Counted from the stretch's first letter, positions 1 to 11,565 are shown. The stretch is 64,000 nucleotides of DNA from CAYNWT01 sp964450955 (GCA_964450955.1 CAYVFI010000024.1:1-64000); one strand, 5' to 3'. A program made the numbers and translations. The notes: generated by a model not told the origin, from the letters alone.

Positions 1-346
1 AACTTAAAGGCATTTTAACCGCGTTTCAGGCAGCTTGAACGTGCGATTGCCCTGGTCCACCCCCCACCACAGGGCGAGGATCTCACGCGCTACTTTGAAG
101 TTGGTCCACTTCCGCCTGGTGGATCGGCATCATGGTCCCTGTACACTGTCGCCCCACATCCGACCACTGTCCATGAGGGAGTGTACATGGCGAACGGTTC
201 GCTAGAGTCGCGTGCAGACGACGACTGGGCACCAGATTGGGCACCCGAACCATCGGCAGCACATCAAACGCGGATTGGGCCTGGCTTCCATGAAGAAGGG
301 GCCGGGGAAGTAATCGTCATGAACCCTTAACCAGAATTTCCTAGAG
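1..346 (+). other. Left-edge region with no confident gene
   Basis: Frame 1 is open from 19 to the stop at 322-324 (about 100 codons) after an in-frame stop at 16-18. The only plausible starts in it are GTG at 181 and ATG at 187, which would give 47-49 residues rich in Asp, Trp and Pro. The composition is protein-like but I recognise no family. It could be the eroded 3' end of a gene or a chance open frame. The opposite strand is also open here but reads through the next gene and looks like an artefact. Confidence 0.2.
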
Positions 347-370
347 GTCAGCGCTCGAAAGAGCGCTGAC
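347..370. repeat. Perfect 10-bp inverted repeat with GAAA loop
   Basis: GTCAGCGCTC, loop GAAA, then GAGCGCTGAC form a perfect hairpin with a tetraloop. It lies 27 bp upstream of the ATG at 398 and has no T-tract on either strand, so it is not an obvious intrinsic terminator. It may be a dispersed palindromic element or a leader hairpin for the downstream gene. Confidence 0.6.
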
Positions 371-397
371 GCCCCATTCCTTAGAGACGGAAATCGC

Positions 398-2086
398 ATG
401 TCCCATTCGTATATTGCAAGAAGTCGGTATCTGCTGAGCATGTTCTTGGTTGGGATCTGCAGTTCGCCGATCCTCGGGCAGGGCTTGCCGCTCATTGTCG
501 TCGACAACACGATGGACTCAAGCTGGCTGCGGCATTACCAGATTGATGTGCTTAAGCGATTCGAATTAATTAGTGAAAAAGACGTTCTTCGCAAACGTGA
601 GGCGCTCTCGAAGGCACGTCCGTTATATAGGAATCGCCCGAATTTCGCGAGAGCAACAGGTTACGCCTACCGCCTCACGCCAACGGGTCAGACTATCACG
701 TCCGGGTTCGTTACGGTGAGTCACGACGAGGTTTTTGACCAATTTGTAACTGACCAAGTTTCGCGCCTTGAGTCCATACCTGAGCTACGCGGAGCCGTCG
801 TTGTAGAACGGATCGGAAAAAGAACAGTAGTTTCTTCTCCTGACTACGAGCAGAAGATCCAAGGACCACCCGGCCAGCCCGCTGTCATCGTCCGGCACAA
901 GAACCAAGATCTACATCTTTCCTACGCTGGCGGTGTCATTGTGTTCGGTCAACAGCCATCACCGGCCCGCTCGGCGGAACTGCCACTGCGAGAACTCCAA
1001 TCACGGCTTAAGCGGGCGAAGGGATTAACGCGATACCTAAGTTACATGCCTGGCGAATCGATGGTAAGAGACCGCGAGGCGGCAATGTCGCTCGTAATGC
1101 AGGCGGCTGCGCCAAAGCGACAACAACGTGACAACGAGAGTGACGCGGAGTATCGCCGTCGCAGGTTCTTCAGCGACGAACTCTTGAAAATCGTTAGAAT
1201 GGCCGTGCTCGACGTCCGTGAGCTCGAGGCTTGGACAAAGTGGCCCGGAGACAAGGACTCACCTTTTGTTGCGGAATTGAAACTGACGCCAAAAACGAAC
1301 TCAAAGCTCGACACGCTACTTCGACAAATCCGTGTACCGAGACGTTCCCACATGGCACAGCCTGGCAGCTTCGGCACAGCTCGGCTGCAAATTGAACTAC
1401 CGGAGTCACTTCGCAGCTTTCTCAGGGCTTGGGTGGATCGCCAGGAACTTGGGCCGGTAGCTCAACCGATCATATCAGAGGCTCTGAAGTCCGAGGAGAT
1501 AGTCACTTGTGCCAGCATGTTGGCGGTCGAAGGCGAAATTAGAACGACCGTGCAGTTGAATCTGCCAGCCCCGCGACGTCAGGCAGTTGCTGACTGGGTT
1601 GATCGAAGGGGCGTCTCCCGGCACGTCAAGATTCTGAACACGGAATTCGATGATTGGATGTGGGCAACCAAGGGGCTGGACTCTGGTGTTCTCGTTGCAT
1701 TCGGGGCTGATGTACCGGTCTCTGCTGAACTGCAACAAGAAACTGAGGATCCGGCTTCGGCGCGAAACCGGGTGAGACCAGCCCTTGAGGTCAACGTTGA
1801 TTTGTCACGCTACATTGGACAGGAGCCTGACGAATCCGGTCGGCGGCTGATCGAACTCATCGAAGAGCTCTATGTCCGCGGATGGGTGTTTAGGAAGCAT
1901 CCTGCTCCCATTGCCCAGAGTAGGCGATTCAAATCCCTCGCTGGTCTCGGAAACGCTGAGGATGATTGGACCGCAAGAATCTCAGTCACGGTGCGTGGCG
2001 GGACACTTCGAGCAAGGTGTAGGCTGGGAAACGCACTGTTTACGTGGCTGCAATTACGGAGCGGGTTCGGCTTCCAGGCGATATGA
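398..2086 (+). CDS. Exported protein of unknown function (562 aa)
   Basis: A hydrophobic N-terminal segment ending in a Leu-Gly-Gln stretch near residue 28 looks like a cleavable signal peptide, so the product is probably periplasmic or outer-membrane associated. The rest is soluble, with mixed charge and no transmembrane segment, and contains an Arg-rich stretch near residues 240-260. No catalytic motif or known domain is visible. The start is the ATG just after the hairpin at 347-370; a Shine-Dalgarno sequence is weak. It is convergent with the uvrA-type gene and stands alone. Codon use looks slightly richer in A/T than the neighbours at its 5' end. Function unknown. Confidence 0.8.
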   Translation: MSHSYIARSRYLLSMFLVGICSSPILGQGLPLIVVDNTMDSSWLRHYQIDVLKRFELISEKDVLRKREALSKARPLYRNRPNFARATGYAYRLTPTGQTITSGFVTVSHDEVFDQFVTDQVSRLESIPELRGAVVVERIGKRTVVSSPDYEQKIQGPPGQPAVIVRHKNQDLHLSYAGGVIVFGQQPSPARSAELPLRELQSRLKRAKGLTRYLSYMPGESMVRDREAAMSLVMQAAAPKRQQRDNESDAEYRRRRFFSDELLKIVRMAVLDVRELEAWTKWPGDKDSPFVAELKLTPKTNSKLDTLLRQIRVPRRSHMAQPGSFGTARLQIELPESLRSFLRAWVDRQELGPVAQPIISEALKSEEIVTCASMLAVEGEIRTTVQLNLPAPRRQAVADWVDRRGVSRHVKILNTEFDDWMWATKGLDSGVLVAFGADVPVSAELQQETEDPASARNRVRPALEVNVDLSRYIGQEPDESGRRLIELIEELYVRGWVFRKHPAPIAQSRRFKSLAGLGNAEDDWTARISVTVRGGTLRARCRLGNALFTWLQLRSGFGFQAI

Positions 2087-2159
2087 AGAATGGGCGATCA
2101 GAACAATGCGTGCCGTATGCATGGCAGCTTGAGGCTTACGCCCCTACACTCTGCACGGG

Positions 2160-5018
<2,859 letters not shown>

Positions 5019-5092
5019 GTTTTCGCTGGGAAAATTGGTCTGAGGCTGTACCGGCAAGTCGTAGAAGCGCGTTCTCTGATTACTTGGGCGGA

Positions 5093-5437
5093 TCAGCCCA
5101 GGAGAACGGCCAGAAATGAGACTCCCCAAACAATACACAGAGCGATGAGCCCGTACGAAAAAAATCGATCGCCTTTTAAATTCTGTCGTGCGGCGAACAA
5201 GACGACCGAGGCCGCCAGAGATAAGGTGGGCAGGAGGAGAAGGGATCCGACAACCGTTGCGCCGACTGACACCGCGGTGTCAATCATGCCGAAGCCGACA
5301 GCCCCGTTCACGATGGCACATCCCGACGCAAACGCCATGAGCGGCCATGGTCGAGATTCAGTCACGGGCTTTGGGAGGTCCGATTCGACCTCCGTGAGTT
5401 TGTACGGATTCGACTGGCCGCTTGGTGGGTTTGTCAT
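5093..5437 (-). CDS. Small membrane protein, unknown function (114 aa)
   Basis: The protein has a polar N-terminus with an Asn-Pro-Tyr element (residues 10-12), common at the start of planctomycete membrane proteins, followed by three hydrophobic segments at about residues 33-50, 53-82 and 92-114. It ends almost at the last helix. It lies 74 bp upstream of the UvrA start, same strand, which supports the shorter UvrA start. No family recognised. Confidence 0.65.
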   Translation of the reverse strand: MTNPPSGQSNPYKLTEVESDLPKPVTESRPWPLMAFASGCAIVNGAVGFGMIDTAVSVGATVVGSLLLLPTLSLAASVVLFAARQNLKGDRFFSYGLIALCIVWGVSFLAVLLG

Positions 5438-5663
5438 GTGTTCCTACGCTCTGTGTAACCAAACCAAGAACCAGCAGGCCGCCAGCATAGCGGCCCTTCA
5501 GGCTCCAACTCACCCAGGAGTATCCGGAGCCATCTTCATCATCGCGGCGAAACGTGTGCAACGACCCAGGCCGAAACCAGCCCATGGTGTCACCGCGCAA
5601 ACGGAGGAACAGTCGCGACACACCGGAATGGAGTCCCCAGACCAAGTACGAGTGTGCGACCAC
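5358..5663 (-). CDS. Doubtful small frame, membrane-protein-like
   Basis: The frame is open on the minus strand from just after a stop near 5715, and its upstream part encodes a hydrophobic stretch (LLIFVLLVVAHSYLVWGL) followed by a basic region and a second hydrophobic stretch. There is no ATG ahead of the first hydrophobic segment: a start would have to be the GTG at 5663, or the ATG further in giving 75 aa. It overlaps the 5' end of the 114-aa membrane protein. It could be a decayed gene or chance; listed because the 289-bp gap is otherwise empty. Confidence 0.2.
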   Translation of the reverse strand: MVAHSYLVWGLHSGVSRLFLRLRGDTMGWFRPGSLHTFRRDDEDGSGYSWVSWSLKGRYAGGLLVLGLVTQSVGTHDKPTKRPVESVQTHGGRIGPPKARD

Positions 5664-5726
5664 CAGGAGTACGAAAATCAGAAGGTCCCCTTTGGTTCTC
5701 CACGGTCTTGAGAGCGAAGAATCCTG

Positions 5727-6107
5727 CTACGTGAGCGCAACCGCCTCAATTTCCACATGCGCACCCAGCGGCAATTCAGCGACGGCGACTGTGCTGCGAG
5801 CCGGTGGGGCGTCTGTGAAGTAGGTGGCATAAATTTCGTTGACCTTCGGGAAGTCGCTCATGTTTTGCAGGAAGATGGTGGTCTTGACGACCGAACCAAA
5901 GCTGGCTCCGGCGGCTTCCAGAACCTTGCCCAGGTTCGTCATGACCTGCGTCGTTTGAGCCTGTATGTCACCGTCAACGATTTTCATCGTCTTTGGATCA
6001 AGCGGAATTTGTCCGGCCGTGAAAACCATGCCGCCCGTCTTGATAGCTTGTGAGTAAGGCCCGGCTGCGGCCGGTGCTTCTTCGGTGTGGATTACTTCGC
6101 GTGTCAT
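5727..6107 (-). CDS. ridA: RidA/YjgF family enamine/imine deaminase
   Basis: RidA proteins hydrolyse reactive enamine/imine intermediates (such as 2-aminoacrylate) from PLP enzymes in the cytoplasm. Family landmarks are GPYSQAI at the start, FTAGQIPLDP, the central N-L-x-x-V-L-E-A-A-G helix, and the C-terminal ARSTVAVAELPLGAHVEIE, whose Arg is the usual carboxylate-binding residue. The ATG at 6107 gives 126 aa, the normal family length; the extension to 6221 is not conserved-looking. It is divergent from the operon beginning at 6364, across a 256-bp gap that must hold both promoters. Confidence 0.93.
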   Translation of the reverse strand: MTREVIHTEEAPAAAGPYSQAIKTGGMVFTAGQIPLDPKTMKIVDGDIQAQTTQVMTNLGKVLEAAGASFGSVVKTTIFLQNMSDFPKVNEIYATYFTDAPPARSTVAVAELPLGAHVEIEAVALT

Positions 6108-6363
6108 TGTTTTTCGATACTTCTGGTCGAACCGGGATGTTGGAATCCTGGTGGTGCTGAGTGATGTCGGTTTGTGCGACGGTGCAAAACAGAACGGTAC
6201 CATTTCGAACGCGGGCGGCACAGGTTTGTAAAATGCATGACCGCGTTGTTGGTAAGTATTCCAACGCTGGATTGGTAGTCTTTACCCCGCGGGTTATTGC
6301 TCGGAATTGGTTCGAACTGCTGTACGATGGAGCCGGTTCAGGACGTTCGATCGAAGCAGGTTC

Positions 6364-7230
6364 ATGTCGATGCAACACTACACCGTTGGGGTTCTCCACT
6401 GTGGCGATATGGGTTCGGCGATTGCCAGCTGCCTGCTGGAATCCGGTCACCGGGTCGTTACGTGCACGGGAGGCCGCAGCGAACAGACGGTGGGGTTGGC
6501 GCGAAAGTGCGGCGTTGAGGTTCTTTCGAATCTTGCCGAAGTTGTCGCTGCCAGTCATGTCTTGATTTCTTTGGTTCCTCCGGCCGCGTCTGTTGAACTG
6601 GCGGAATCTGTTGTTGCCAGTCATCCCGCACCGGGCATGGTGTTTGTCGATGCGAATTCAGGTTCGCCTGAGCAGATTGATCAGATCGAACAGTTAATGG
6701 GTTCGGCAGGCGCAGAACTGGTTGATGCCAGTATTCATGGTGGAGCACACCGGTTACGCGAGATTGGTGTTATATATCTCAGTGGCAAAGCGGCCGAAGT
6801 TGTTGAACAAATCTTTAATTCGGTCCTGCGCGTGCGTACTCTTGGAAGCAGCCCCGGCATTGCCACCCGGATGAAAGTCCTGTTGGGTGGAGTGTCAAAA
6901 GGGCTCAACGCACTCTTCCTTGAAGTTGGATCAATCGCGTGTCGCGACGGCATGCTGGATTCGTTTCTTGACGAGTGTCAGGCGTTCTACCCGGCAGTCA
7001 TGGAAGCGGTCGATCGCATGTTGCCCACGTACCCACGGCACGCCGAACGGCGCGTGAGTGAGCTGGAGCATGTTGAACGGCTGGCGTCCGACCATGGTTT
7101 GGATGCCGGCATGACGAGACAAGCCACTGGATGGATTGGTGGGATAAGCCGAATGGATTGGCAGGAAGCGGAATACACAACGAAGGAAGTCATCGAAGCT
7201 GTCGCACGGTTTACGAGCGCAGAATCGTAG
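6364..7230 (+). CDS. NAD(P)-dependent dehydrogenase, 6PGDH-like with DUF1932-type C-terminus
   Basis: The N-terminal half is a Rossmann fold of the 6-phosphogluconate/3-hydroxyisobutyrate dehydrogenase superfamily: a VGVLHCGDMGSAIA glycine motif at residues 7-20, then LVPP after the fourth strand and DANSGSP. The helical C-terminal half resembles the DUF1932 domain found on a subgroup of these enzymes. The substrate is not predictable. ATG 6364 is chosen (an ATG at 6370 is also possible); the longer frame from 6307 adds an unconserved Arg-rich stretch. It is the first gene of a compact operon (13 bp to the next), with an RraA-like aldolase and two ATP-grasp ligases, suggesting reduction or oxidation of a hydroxy/oxo acid in the same pathway. 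Confidence 0.85.
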   Translation: MSMQHYTVGVLHCGDMGSAIASCLLESGHRVVTCTGGRSEQTVGLARKCGVEVLSNLAEVVAASHVLISLVPPAASVELAESVVASHPAPGMVFVDANSGSPEQIDQIEQLMGSAGAELVDASIHGGAHRLREIGVIYLSGKAAEVVEQIFNSVLRVRTLGSSPGIATRMKVLLGGVSKGLNALFLEVGSIACRDGMLDSFLDECQAFYPAVMEAVDRMLPTYPRHAERRVSELEHVERLASDHGLDAGMTRQATGWIGGISRMDWQEAEYTTKEVIEAVARFTSAES

Positions 7231-7243
7231 GTTGGAGAAATTC

Positions 7244-7969
7244 ATGAGTTCGCGACGGCCGGTATCAGCAGACGTTCATCCTGGTCCCGGGTTCCGTGTT
7301 CGAACCAACTACCCTTGCGCCGATCGTGATCAGATTGATCGGCTTAGCGGATTTGAAGTTCCGGATATTTCCGATCGATTGAACCGACTGTACTCGCTTG
7401 ATTCAGGTATCGGTTATCTAAACCAGACTCCCCGACTTTTGGCCGGCAGCGTTTGCACTGTCCGAGTCTATCCGGGCGATAACCTAATGGTTCACAAAGC
7501 ACTCGACATCTGCCGACCCGGTGACGTTGTCGCCATTGACGCTCATGGCTGCCAGTCAAAGACCGCCGTCCTTGGCGACATCATCTGCACGAAGGCTCGA
7601 CACAGAGGTATCGCCGGTTTTGTTGTTGATGGTCTGGTTCGCGACATGCCGGGCATCGACGAACTGGGTATGCCGGTTTACGGACGTGGTACAACGGCGG
7701 TTGGTCCGCTGCATCGCGGCCCGGGCGAGGTAAACTATCCGATCGCGTGCGGAGGCGTCGTTATCAATCCGGGCGATGTTATCATCGCTGGCGATGCGGG
7801 TATCGTTGCGATTCCGCGGAGCTTTGTCAGCGATATCCTGAGCGATCTGGAAGAACGAAAGGCGGGACAGGCCGCGTACATGCAGTCCGTTCGACGCGGT
7901 GATTTTTCGAACGAGTGGGTCGATGCAACTTTGAGCGGAAGCTCATGTCCGATTGACGATGGGGAGTGA
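7244..7969 (+). CDS. RraA-like / HMG-CHA aldolase family protein
   Basis: The RraA-like superfamily includes 4-hydroxy-4-methyl-2-oxoglutarate (HMG) and CHA aldolases, oxaloacetate decarboxylases and RNase E regulators. The fold is indicated by G-D-x-V-A-I-D residues near 95, the GDI(I)CTKARHRGIAGFVVDGLVRD region with the G-x(3-4)-A and R-D metal/substrate-binding residues near 120-140, and PIACGGVVINPGDVIIAGDAG near 175-195. A ribosome-binding GGAG at 7234-7237 fixes the ATG at 7244 (241 aa). It sits 13 bp after the dehydrogenase and 9 bp before an ATP-grasp gene, so a catabolic or biosynthetic aldolase/decarboxylase role is more likely than RNase regulation. Confidence 0.85.
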   Translation: MSSRRPVSADVHPGPGFRVRTNYPCADRDQIDRLSGFEVPDISDRLNRLYSLDSGIGYLNQTPRLLAGSVCTVRVYPGDNLMVHKALDICRPGDVVAIDAHGCQSKTAVLGDIICTKARHRGIAGFVVDGLVRDMPGIDELGMPVYGRGTTAVGPLHRGPGEVNYPIACGGVVINPGDVIIAGDAGIVAIPRSFVSDILSDLEERKAGQAAYMQSVRRGDFSNEWVDATLSGSSCPIDDGE

Positions 7970-7978
7970 CGGACTTCC

Positions 7979-9064
7979 ATGTGGTGGACTCTAAGAGCAA
8001 ACTTAAGTCGGGGGCGAATGCTGGTTTCGCGTCTCCGGCATGACTATCGGAACGCGAAGCAGCAGCGCGCCAACTTTTACCGGGACATGTGGCGGGAAGC
8101 GGCTGCTGAATGCGGTGGTTCCTTCCGCATTCTTGCTGGGGATCTGGTCGAAATTTCGCGAGGCGATGCTGTTGCCAGGTTCGTCCGTAACGTAACGCCG
8201 TTGGACGATCCCGCGACGCTCATGTTTGCGGGGAATAAGGCTCTTGTTCATGAACGTCTTCGCCAGGCCGGATTGCCAACTCCAAACTTTCTTGTGTTTG
8301 GCATAGACCAATTGCAGTCCGCGTATGACTTCCACCGGAATCATTCGAAGTGTGTTGTAAAGCCGGCGTATGGGACCGGATCGGGTCACGGTGTGACGAC
8401 GGGTATTCAAACAGGTTCTCAACTTAGAAAGGCTGCTTTGAACGCGGCCGCGTTTTGTCCTGAACTGATTATCGAGGAACAGGTGGACGGCGAGAACTAT
8501 CGGCTCCTGTTTTTGCATGACGAGTTGCTGGACGCGATTCACCGCAGGCCTCCGACGGTTGTCGGAGACGGGCGGCGCACCATCCGCGAACTCGTGGAGG
8601 CCAGCAACAAGTCACGACTGGCGGCCGGCTATCAGGTGGCCCAGGTTGTGTTGGCTTTCGATGCAGATATGAAACGCACTTTGCGTCAAGCCGGCCTCTC
8701 GCTGTCATCGATTCCCGCCGACGGTGCTGTTGTTGTTCTGAAAACTGCAATCAACGACAACCAGGCCGACGACAATGAATCAATTGCCGATAGACTTGCA
8801 CAACCTGTCATCGACTCAGCTCGCAGAGCCGCCGTTGCAACCGGGGTCCGACTGGCGGGTATCGATATCATTACCACCGCGCTGGATCGGTCGCTGGAAG
8901 ACTCTGGCGGTGTGATTCTTGAAGTGAATACAACGCCTGGTCTTCACTTTCACTACCACAAACGCGGCGATGCAGCACGAGTTGCTGTTCCGATTGCGGC
9001 GGCCAGTCTATTGGCGGCCCAGCGCAAACGTGATTTCAGCGAGGCTGTGCAACATGCTGATTGA
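7979..9064 (+). CDS. ATP-grasp ligase, cyanophycin-synthetase-like
   Basis: ATP-grasp enzymes activate a carboxylate as acyl phosphate and join it to an amine or thiol. Landmarks: NKALVHERLRQAGLPTPNF (central domain entry), CVVKPAYGTGSGHGV with the ATP-binding Lys and glycine loop near residues 121-135, the IIEEQVDGENYRLL hinge and strand, VVGDGRRTIRELV typical of the CphA ATP-grasp core, and metal-binding IIT...GVILEVNTTPGLHFHY near 300-325. There is no Mur-ligase domain as in true CphA. Start ATG 7979. Its 3' end overlaps the next gene by 11 bp, so translation is probably coupled. Substrates unknown; an amino-acid or hydroxy-acid conjugation is plausible. Confidence 0.85.
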   Translation: MWWTLRANLSRGRMLVSRLRHDYRNAKQQRANFYRDMWREAAAECGGSFRILAGDLVEISRGDAVARFVRNVTPLDDPATLMFAGNKALVHERLRQAGLPTPNFLVFGIDQLQSAYDFHRNHSKCVVKPAYGTGSGHGVTTGIQTGSQLRKAALNAAAFCPELIIEEQVDGENYRLLFLHDELLDAIHRRPPTVVGDGRRTIRELVEASNKSRLAAGYQVAQVVLAFDADMKRTLRQAGLSLSSIPADGAVVVLKTAINDNQADDNESIADRLAQPVIDSARRAAVATGVRLAGIDIITTALDRSLEDSGGVILEVNTTPGLHFHYHKRGDAARVAVPIAAASLLAAQRKRDFSEAVQHAD

Positions 9065-10262
9065 AACAAAGTCAGAACACACGGCCCATTTGCGGTTTGG
9101 TTCAGGCACAGCGGTGCCGGTGATCATTCTTGGAGGCAGCGACAACGCACTGTCCATCGCTCGTGTGCTGGGTCGCCGAGGCGTTTCGGTGTTTACGTTA
9201 AACGTGCCAACTGCGGACGTTGGCCGCAGTCGGTTTGTAACGCCCATTCGGCTCCCCGCTGATGTTCCGCTTGATGTTGCAACGACCGACTTCCTGCTAG
9301 GTGAAGCCTCCCGTCGTTTTGATGGTTGCGTTTTGTTGGCAGCCAGTGACGCCGGACTGGAGATACTGGCAAAGCATAGAGAAGAACTGCAGCGACGATT
9401 CCTGCTGGATCTGTCAGATCCGATAGCGCAGGAACGTATGCTGGACAAACAGGAAACGTACCTGGTGGCTGCGGAGCACGACGTGCCCACACCACTGTGG
9501 TGGACCGCGCGAACGCGTGATGAGATTGCGACGATTCGTGACGAGCTGGTATATCCGCTAATCGTCAAGCCGCGGTTGTCGCATCTGTTTCAGGCGAAGT
9601 TCGATTCCAAGTTCATTGTGGCTCATAACTACAGCGAGCTGGAAGAGGCGTTCGCGGTGACGGAACGCGAGGGGATTGAGGTTTTGTTGTGCGAGCAAAT
9701 TCCCGGCCCGGATTCGCAGCTGTGCAGTTACTACACGTACCTCGATGAGAACGGAGCGGCGCTGTTTGACTTCACAAAACGCATCATTCGGCGCACTCCG
9801 AAAAACATGGGGCTGGCGTGTTACCACATCACGGACCATGTGCCGGAGATTCATGACCTGGCTTTGCGATTGTTTCGCGGAGCCGGTTTGCGAGGCCTGG
9901 CAAACGCGGAGTTCAAACTCGATCCGCGCGACGGGGTCTACAAGCTAATCGAATGCAACGCGCGGTTTACAGCGGCGAACGTGTTGGTTCATGCGGCCGG
10001 GATGGACCTTGCAAGTTTGGTTTACAACCGCCTGGTGGACTTGCCGCTCCCGCCGCTTGATTCGTTTCGAGCCGGAGTCAGGTTATGGGATCCTGTACGC
10101 GATCTGCGTGCGTACCGTGAATTGAACCGCCTTAACGAGCTTTCGTTTCTTGGCTGGCTACGCGGCATCGCGAAGCGGCAAGTGTTCCCATCGTTTCAGC
10201 TAACCGATCCGATGCCGGCCTGGAATCGATTGCGAAAGCGTATCGGCAAACACGTCAAGTAG
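9054..10262 (+). CDS. ATP-grasp carboxylate-amine ligase-like protein
   Basis: The start ATG 9054 lies inside the end of the previous ATP-grasp gene; the longer frame from 8970 overlaps it fully and was rejected. The protein begins with a nucleotide-binding-like VIILGGSDNALSIARVLGRRG segment, has LDKQETYLVAAEHDVPTP, YPLIVKPRLSH with the ATP-grasp Lys near residue 166, the CEQIPGPDSQL hinge, and FKLDPRDG..KLIECNARFT near 290-305 with the metal-binding Glu/Asn. This layout resembles D-aspartate-ligase or pyrrolysine-type carboxylate-amine ligases and not the CphA-like enzyme next to it. Two different ATP-grasp ligases in sequence suggest two successive ligations. 402 aa; last gene of the operon. 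Confidence 0.85.
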   Translation: MLIETKSEHTAHLRFGSGTAVPVIILGGSDNALSIARVLGRRGVSVFTLNVPTADVGRSRFVTPIRLPADVPLDVATTDFLLGEASRRFDGCVLLAASDAGLEILAKHREELQRRFLLDLSDPIAQERMLDKQETYLVAAEHDVPTPLWWTARTRDEIATIRDELVYPLIVKPRLSHLFQAKFDSKFIVAHNYSELEEAFAVTEREGIEVLLCEQIPGPDSQLCSYYTYLDENGAALFDFTKRIIRRTPKNMGLACYHITDHVPEIHDLALRLFRGAGLRGLANAEFKLDPRDGVYKLIECNARFTAANVLVHAAGMDLASLVYNRLVDLPLPPLDSFRAGVRLWDPVRDLRAYRELNRLNELSFLGWLRGIAKRQVFPSFQLTDPMPAWNRLRKRIGKHVK

Positions 10263-10548
10263 TCGCATCCTGCGGGAACGTCTCTCGGTAAGAGCAACCT
10301 TTGTCATCCCAACTGTAGCCGGGTTTGGGCGCGTGGATGTTTTTCGCTTCATGCCCAGGGTCGTGAATTTCTGTGATAAGCTGTTCGCGGTAACGCTGGA
10401 ACATGTCACCATCGATGAGCCAGCTGACTTTCCTATACCTCTCCCAGCATCAGTCGGCATGTACGGCCGGTCGCGAATGATTCCGACATCCAAGGCGAAC
10501 TGGTTGCTGTCGCTCGTATGACTGTTGGCCGTGTACTGGACCTCAGGC
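10255..10548 (-). pseudogene. Frameshifted gene remnant, family unknown
   Basis: The gap between two genes contains two protein-like minus-strand frames that join only through a frameshift around 10430-10450. The upstream part reads NSHTSDSNQFALDVGIIRD and continues RPYMPTD; the downstream part, in another frame, reads VSWLIDGDMFQRYREQL and continues to PQDATT before a TGA at 10257-10255, overlapping the last bases of the plus-strand ATP-grasp gene. The two pieces are polar, with no signal peptide or known motif. The upstream end is lost in the neighbouring gene. I read this as a decayed gene; coincidence of two open frames is the alternative. Confidence 0.35.
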
Positions 10549-11511
10549 CTACACCCACTGATAAGCCGGTTCTTCAACGTCCACGCGGCTTTTCTTTGTC
10601 AGCTTGAACGGGGCGGAAACCTTCTCAAGGTGACCATGTTCTTCCAGCCACTCGCAGGCGGCTTCCAGGTGGTAGGGGTGTAGCTGGGTGAAGGCGAAGT
10701 GTTCGCTGATTTCTGATAGCGGGACAACGCAGCGCTGTTTTTTGAGGTATTGGATGACGGGTTTCAGGTTCGCTGCGTAGTGTTCTTCCAGGTACTCGGC
10801 GGCGGTGTCGAGCGCGGCTTGGAGGAGTTTCTTCATGGGCTTTTTGGCGATGACATCCACGTACAGTGACTGAAACATGTCCGGGTCACGTTCGATGGCG
10901 GCGTAGATGATGTCGTGTTCTCGTAGTTCGCCGGCGCGGACTTGTTGCATGCTGGCGATGGCGTGGGCGGTCCAGATAACGGACTCTTTGCAGAGAGTAA
11001 GGTCCTTCCTGATGTCGAACAGTTTCTTCGCGTGGCGGTGAGCCCAGATGGCCCACGTGGTTGTGTTTAGGAGTTCGCGGTCCTGGTCCTTGCTGGCGGT
11101 TGTGTTGGCCTTCTTGAACCATGATGCGATGGATTTGTCGTTGGAGTAAATGAGTTCTCGTTTGGCGAAGAAGCTGCACGAGAACGCGGTTCGCGACGAA
11201 CCTTCCACCATCTGCCGGAACCGACTTCGCGGGATGAGTTCTGCGTGAATGTTGATGTCTTCTTCGACCAGGATGCGTGAGATGCGTTCGTTCTGACCGT
11301 CGGCTTTTAGACGCTTGGTGACACCATCGACTTCGATTATCCACAGGTGCAACGATTCTTTGCGCCAGATCGTTTCTTCGCAAATGCTACCGACCAGAAC
11401 TGCGGCAAGGATGTTGCGGTCTTCCTTGAGGCGTTCGACGAAACCATCGAGTGCGAGCTGGTACTGTTGGAGTTTTTCTTTGAGGTCAGTCTCTGACACG
11501 GTTCGCTCCAT
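10549..11511 (-). CDS. Nucleotidyltransferase-like protein with degenerate active site (320 aa)
   Basis: Residues 33-62 look like the opening of a polymerase-beta-type nucleotidyltransferase fold, with a Gly-Ser pair at 41-42 after ILAAVLV. The paired Asp residues that should follow about ten residues later are missing (ESLHLWIIEVD), so catalysis is doubtful. The rest is helical and charged, with a winged-helix-like C-terminal part around residues 235-310. It may be a sensor or a dead homologue of an antibiotic nucleotidyltransferase. It is 54 bp downstream of the DUF1080 lipoprotein gene, same strand. No signal peptide. Confidence 0.7.
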   Translation of the reverse strand: MERTVSETDLKEKLQQYQLALDGFVERLKEDRNILAAVLVGSICEETIWRKESLHLWIIEVDGVTKRLKADGQNERISRILVEEDINIHAELIPRSRFRQMVEGSSRTAFSCSFFAKRELIYSNDKSIASWFKKANTTASKDQDRELLNTTTWAIWAHRHAKKLFDIRKDLTLCKESVIWTAHAIASMQQVRAGELREHDIIYAAIERDPDMFQSLYVDVIAKKPMKKLLQAALDTAAEYLEEHYAANLKPVIQYLKKQRCVVPLSEISEHFAFTQLHPYHLEAACEWLEEHGHLEKVSAPFKLTKKSRVDVEEPAYQWV

Positions 11512-11565
11512 TGGCGAAAGCGGCGATAGGTTCGAGTAGCAGTTTCGATACGTCGCTGAGGGCGT

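Noticed and set aside
202..510. 102-codon minus-strand open frame at the left edge
   Set aside because: Overlaps the start of the exported-protein gene and has an unnatural Trp/Cys/Pro-rich composition.
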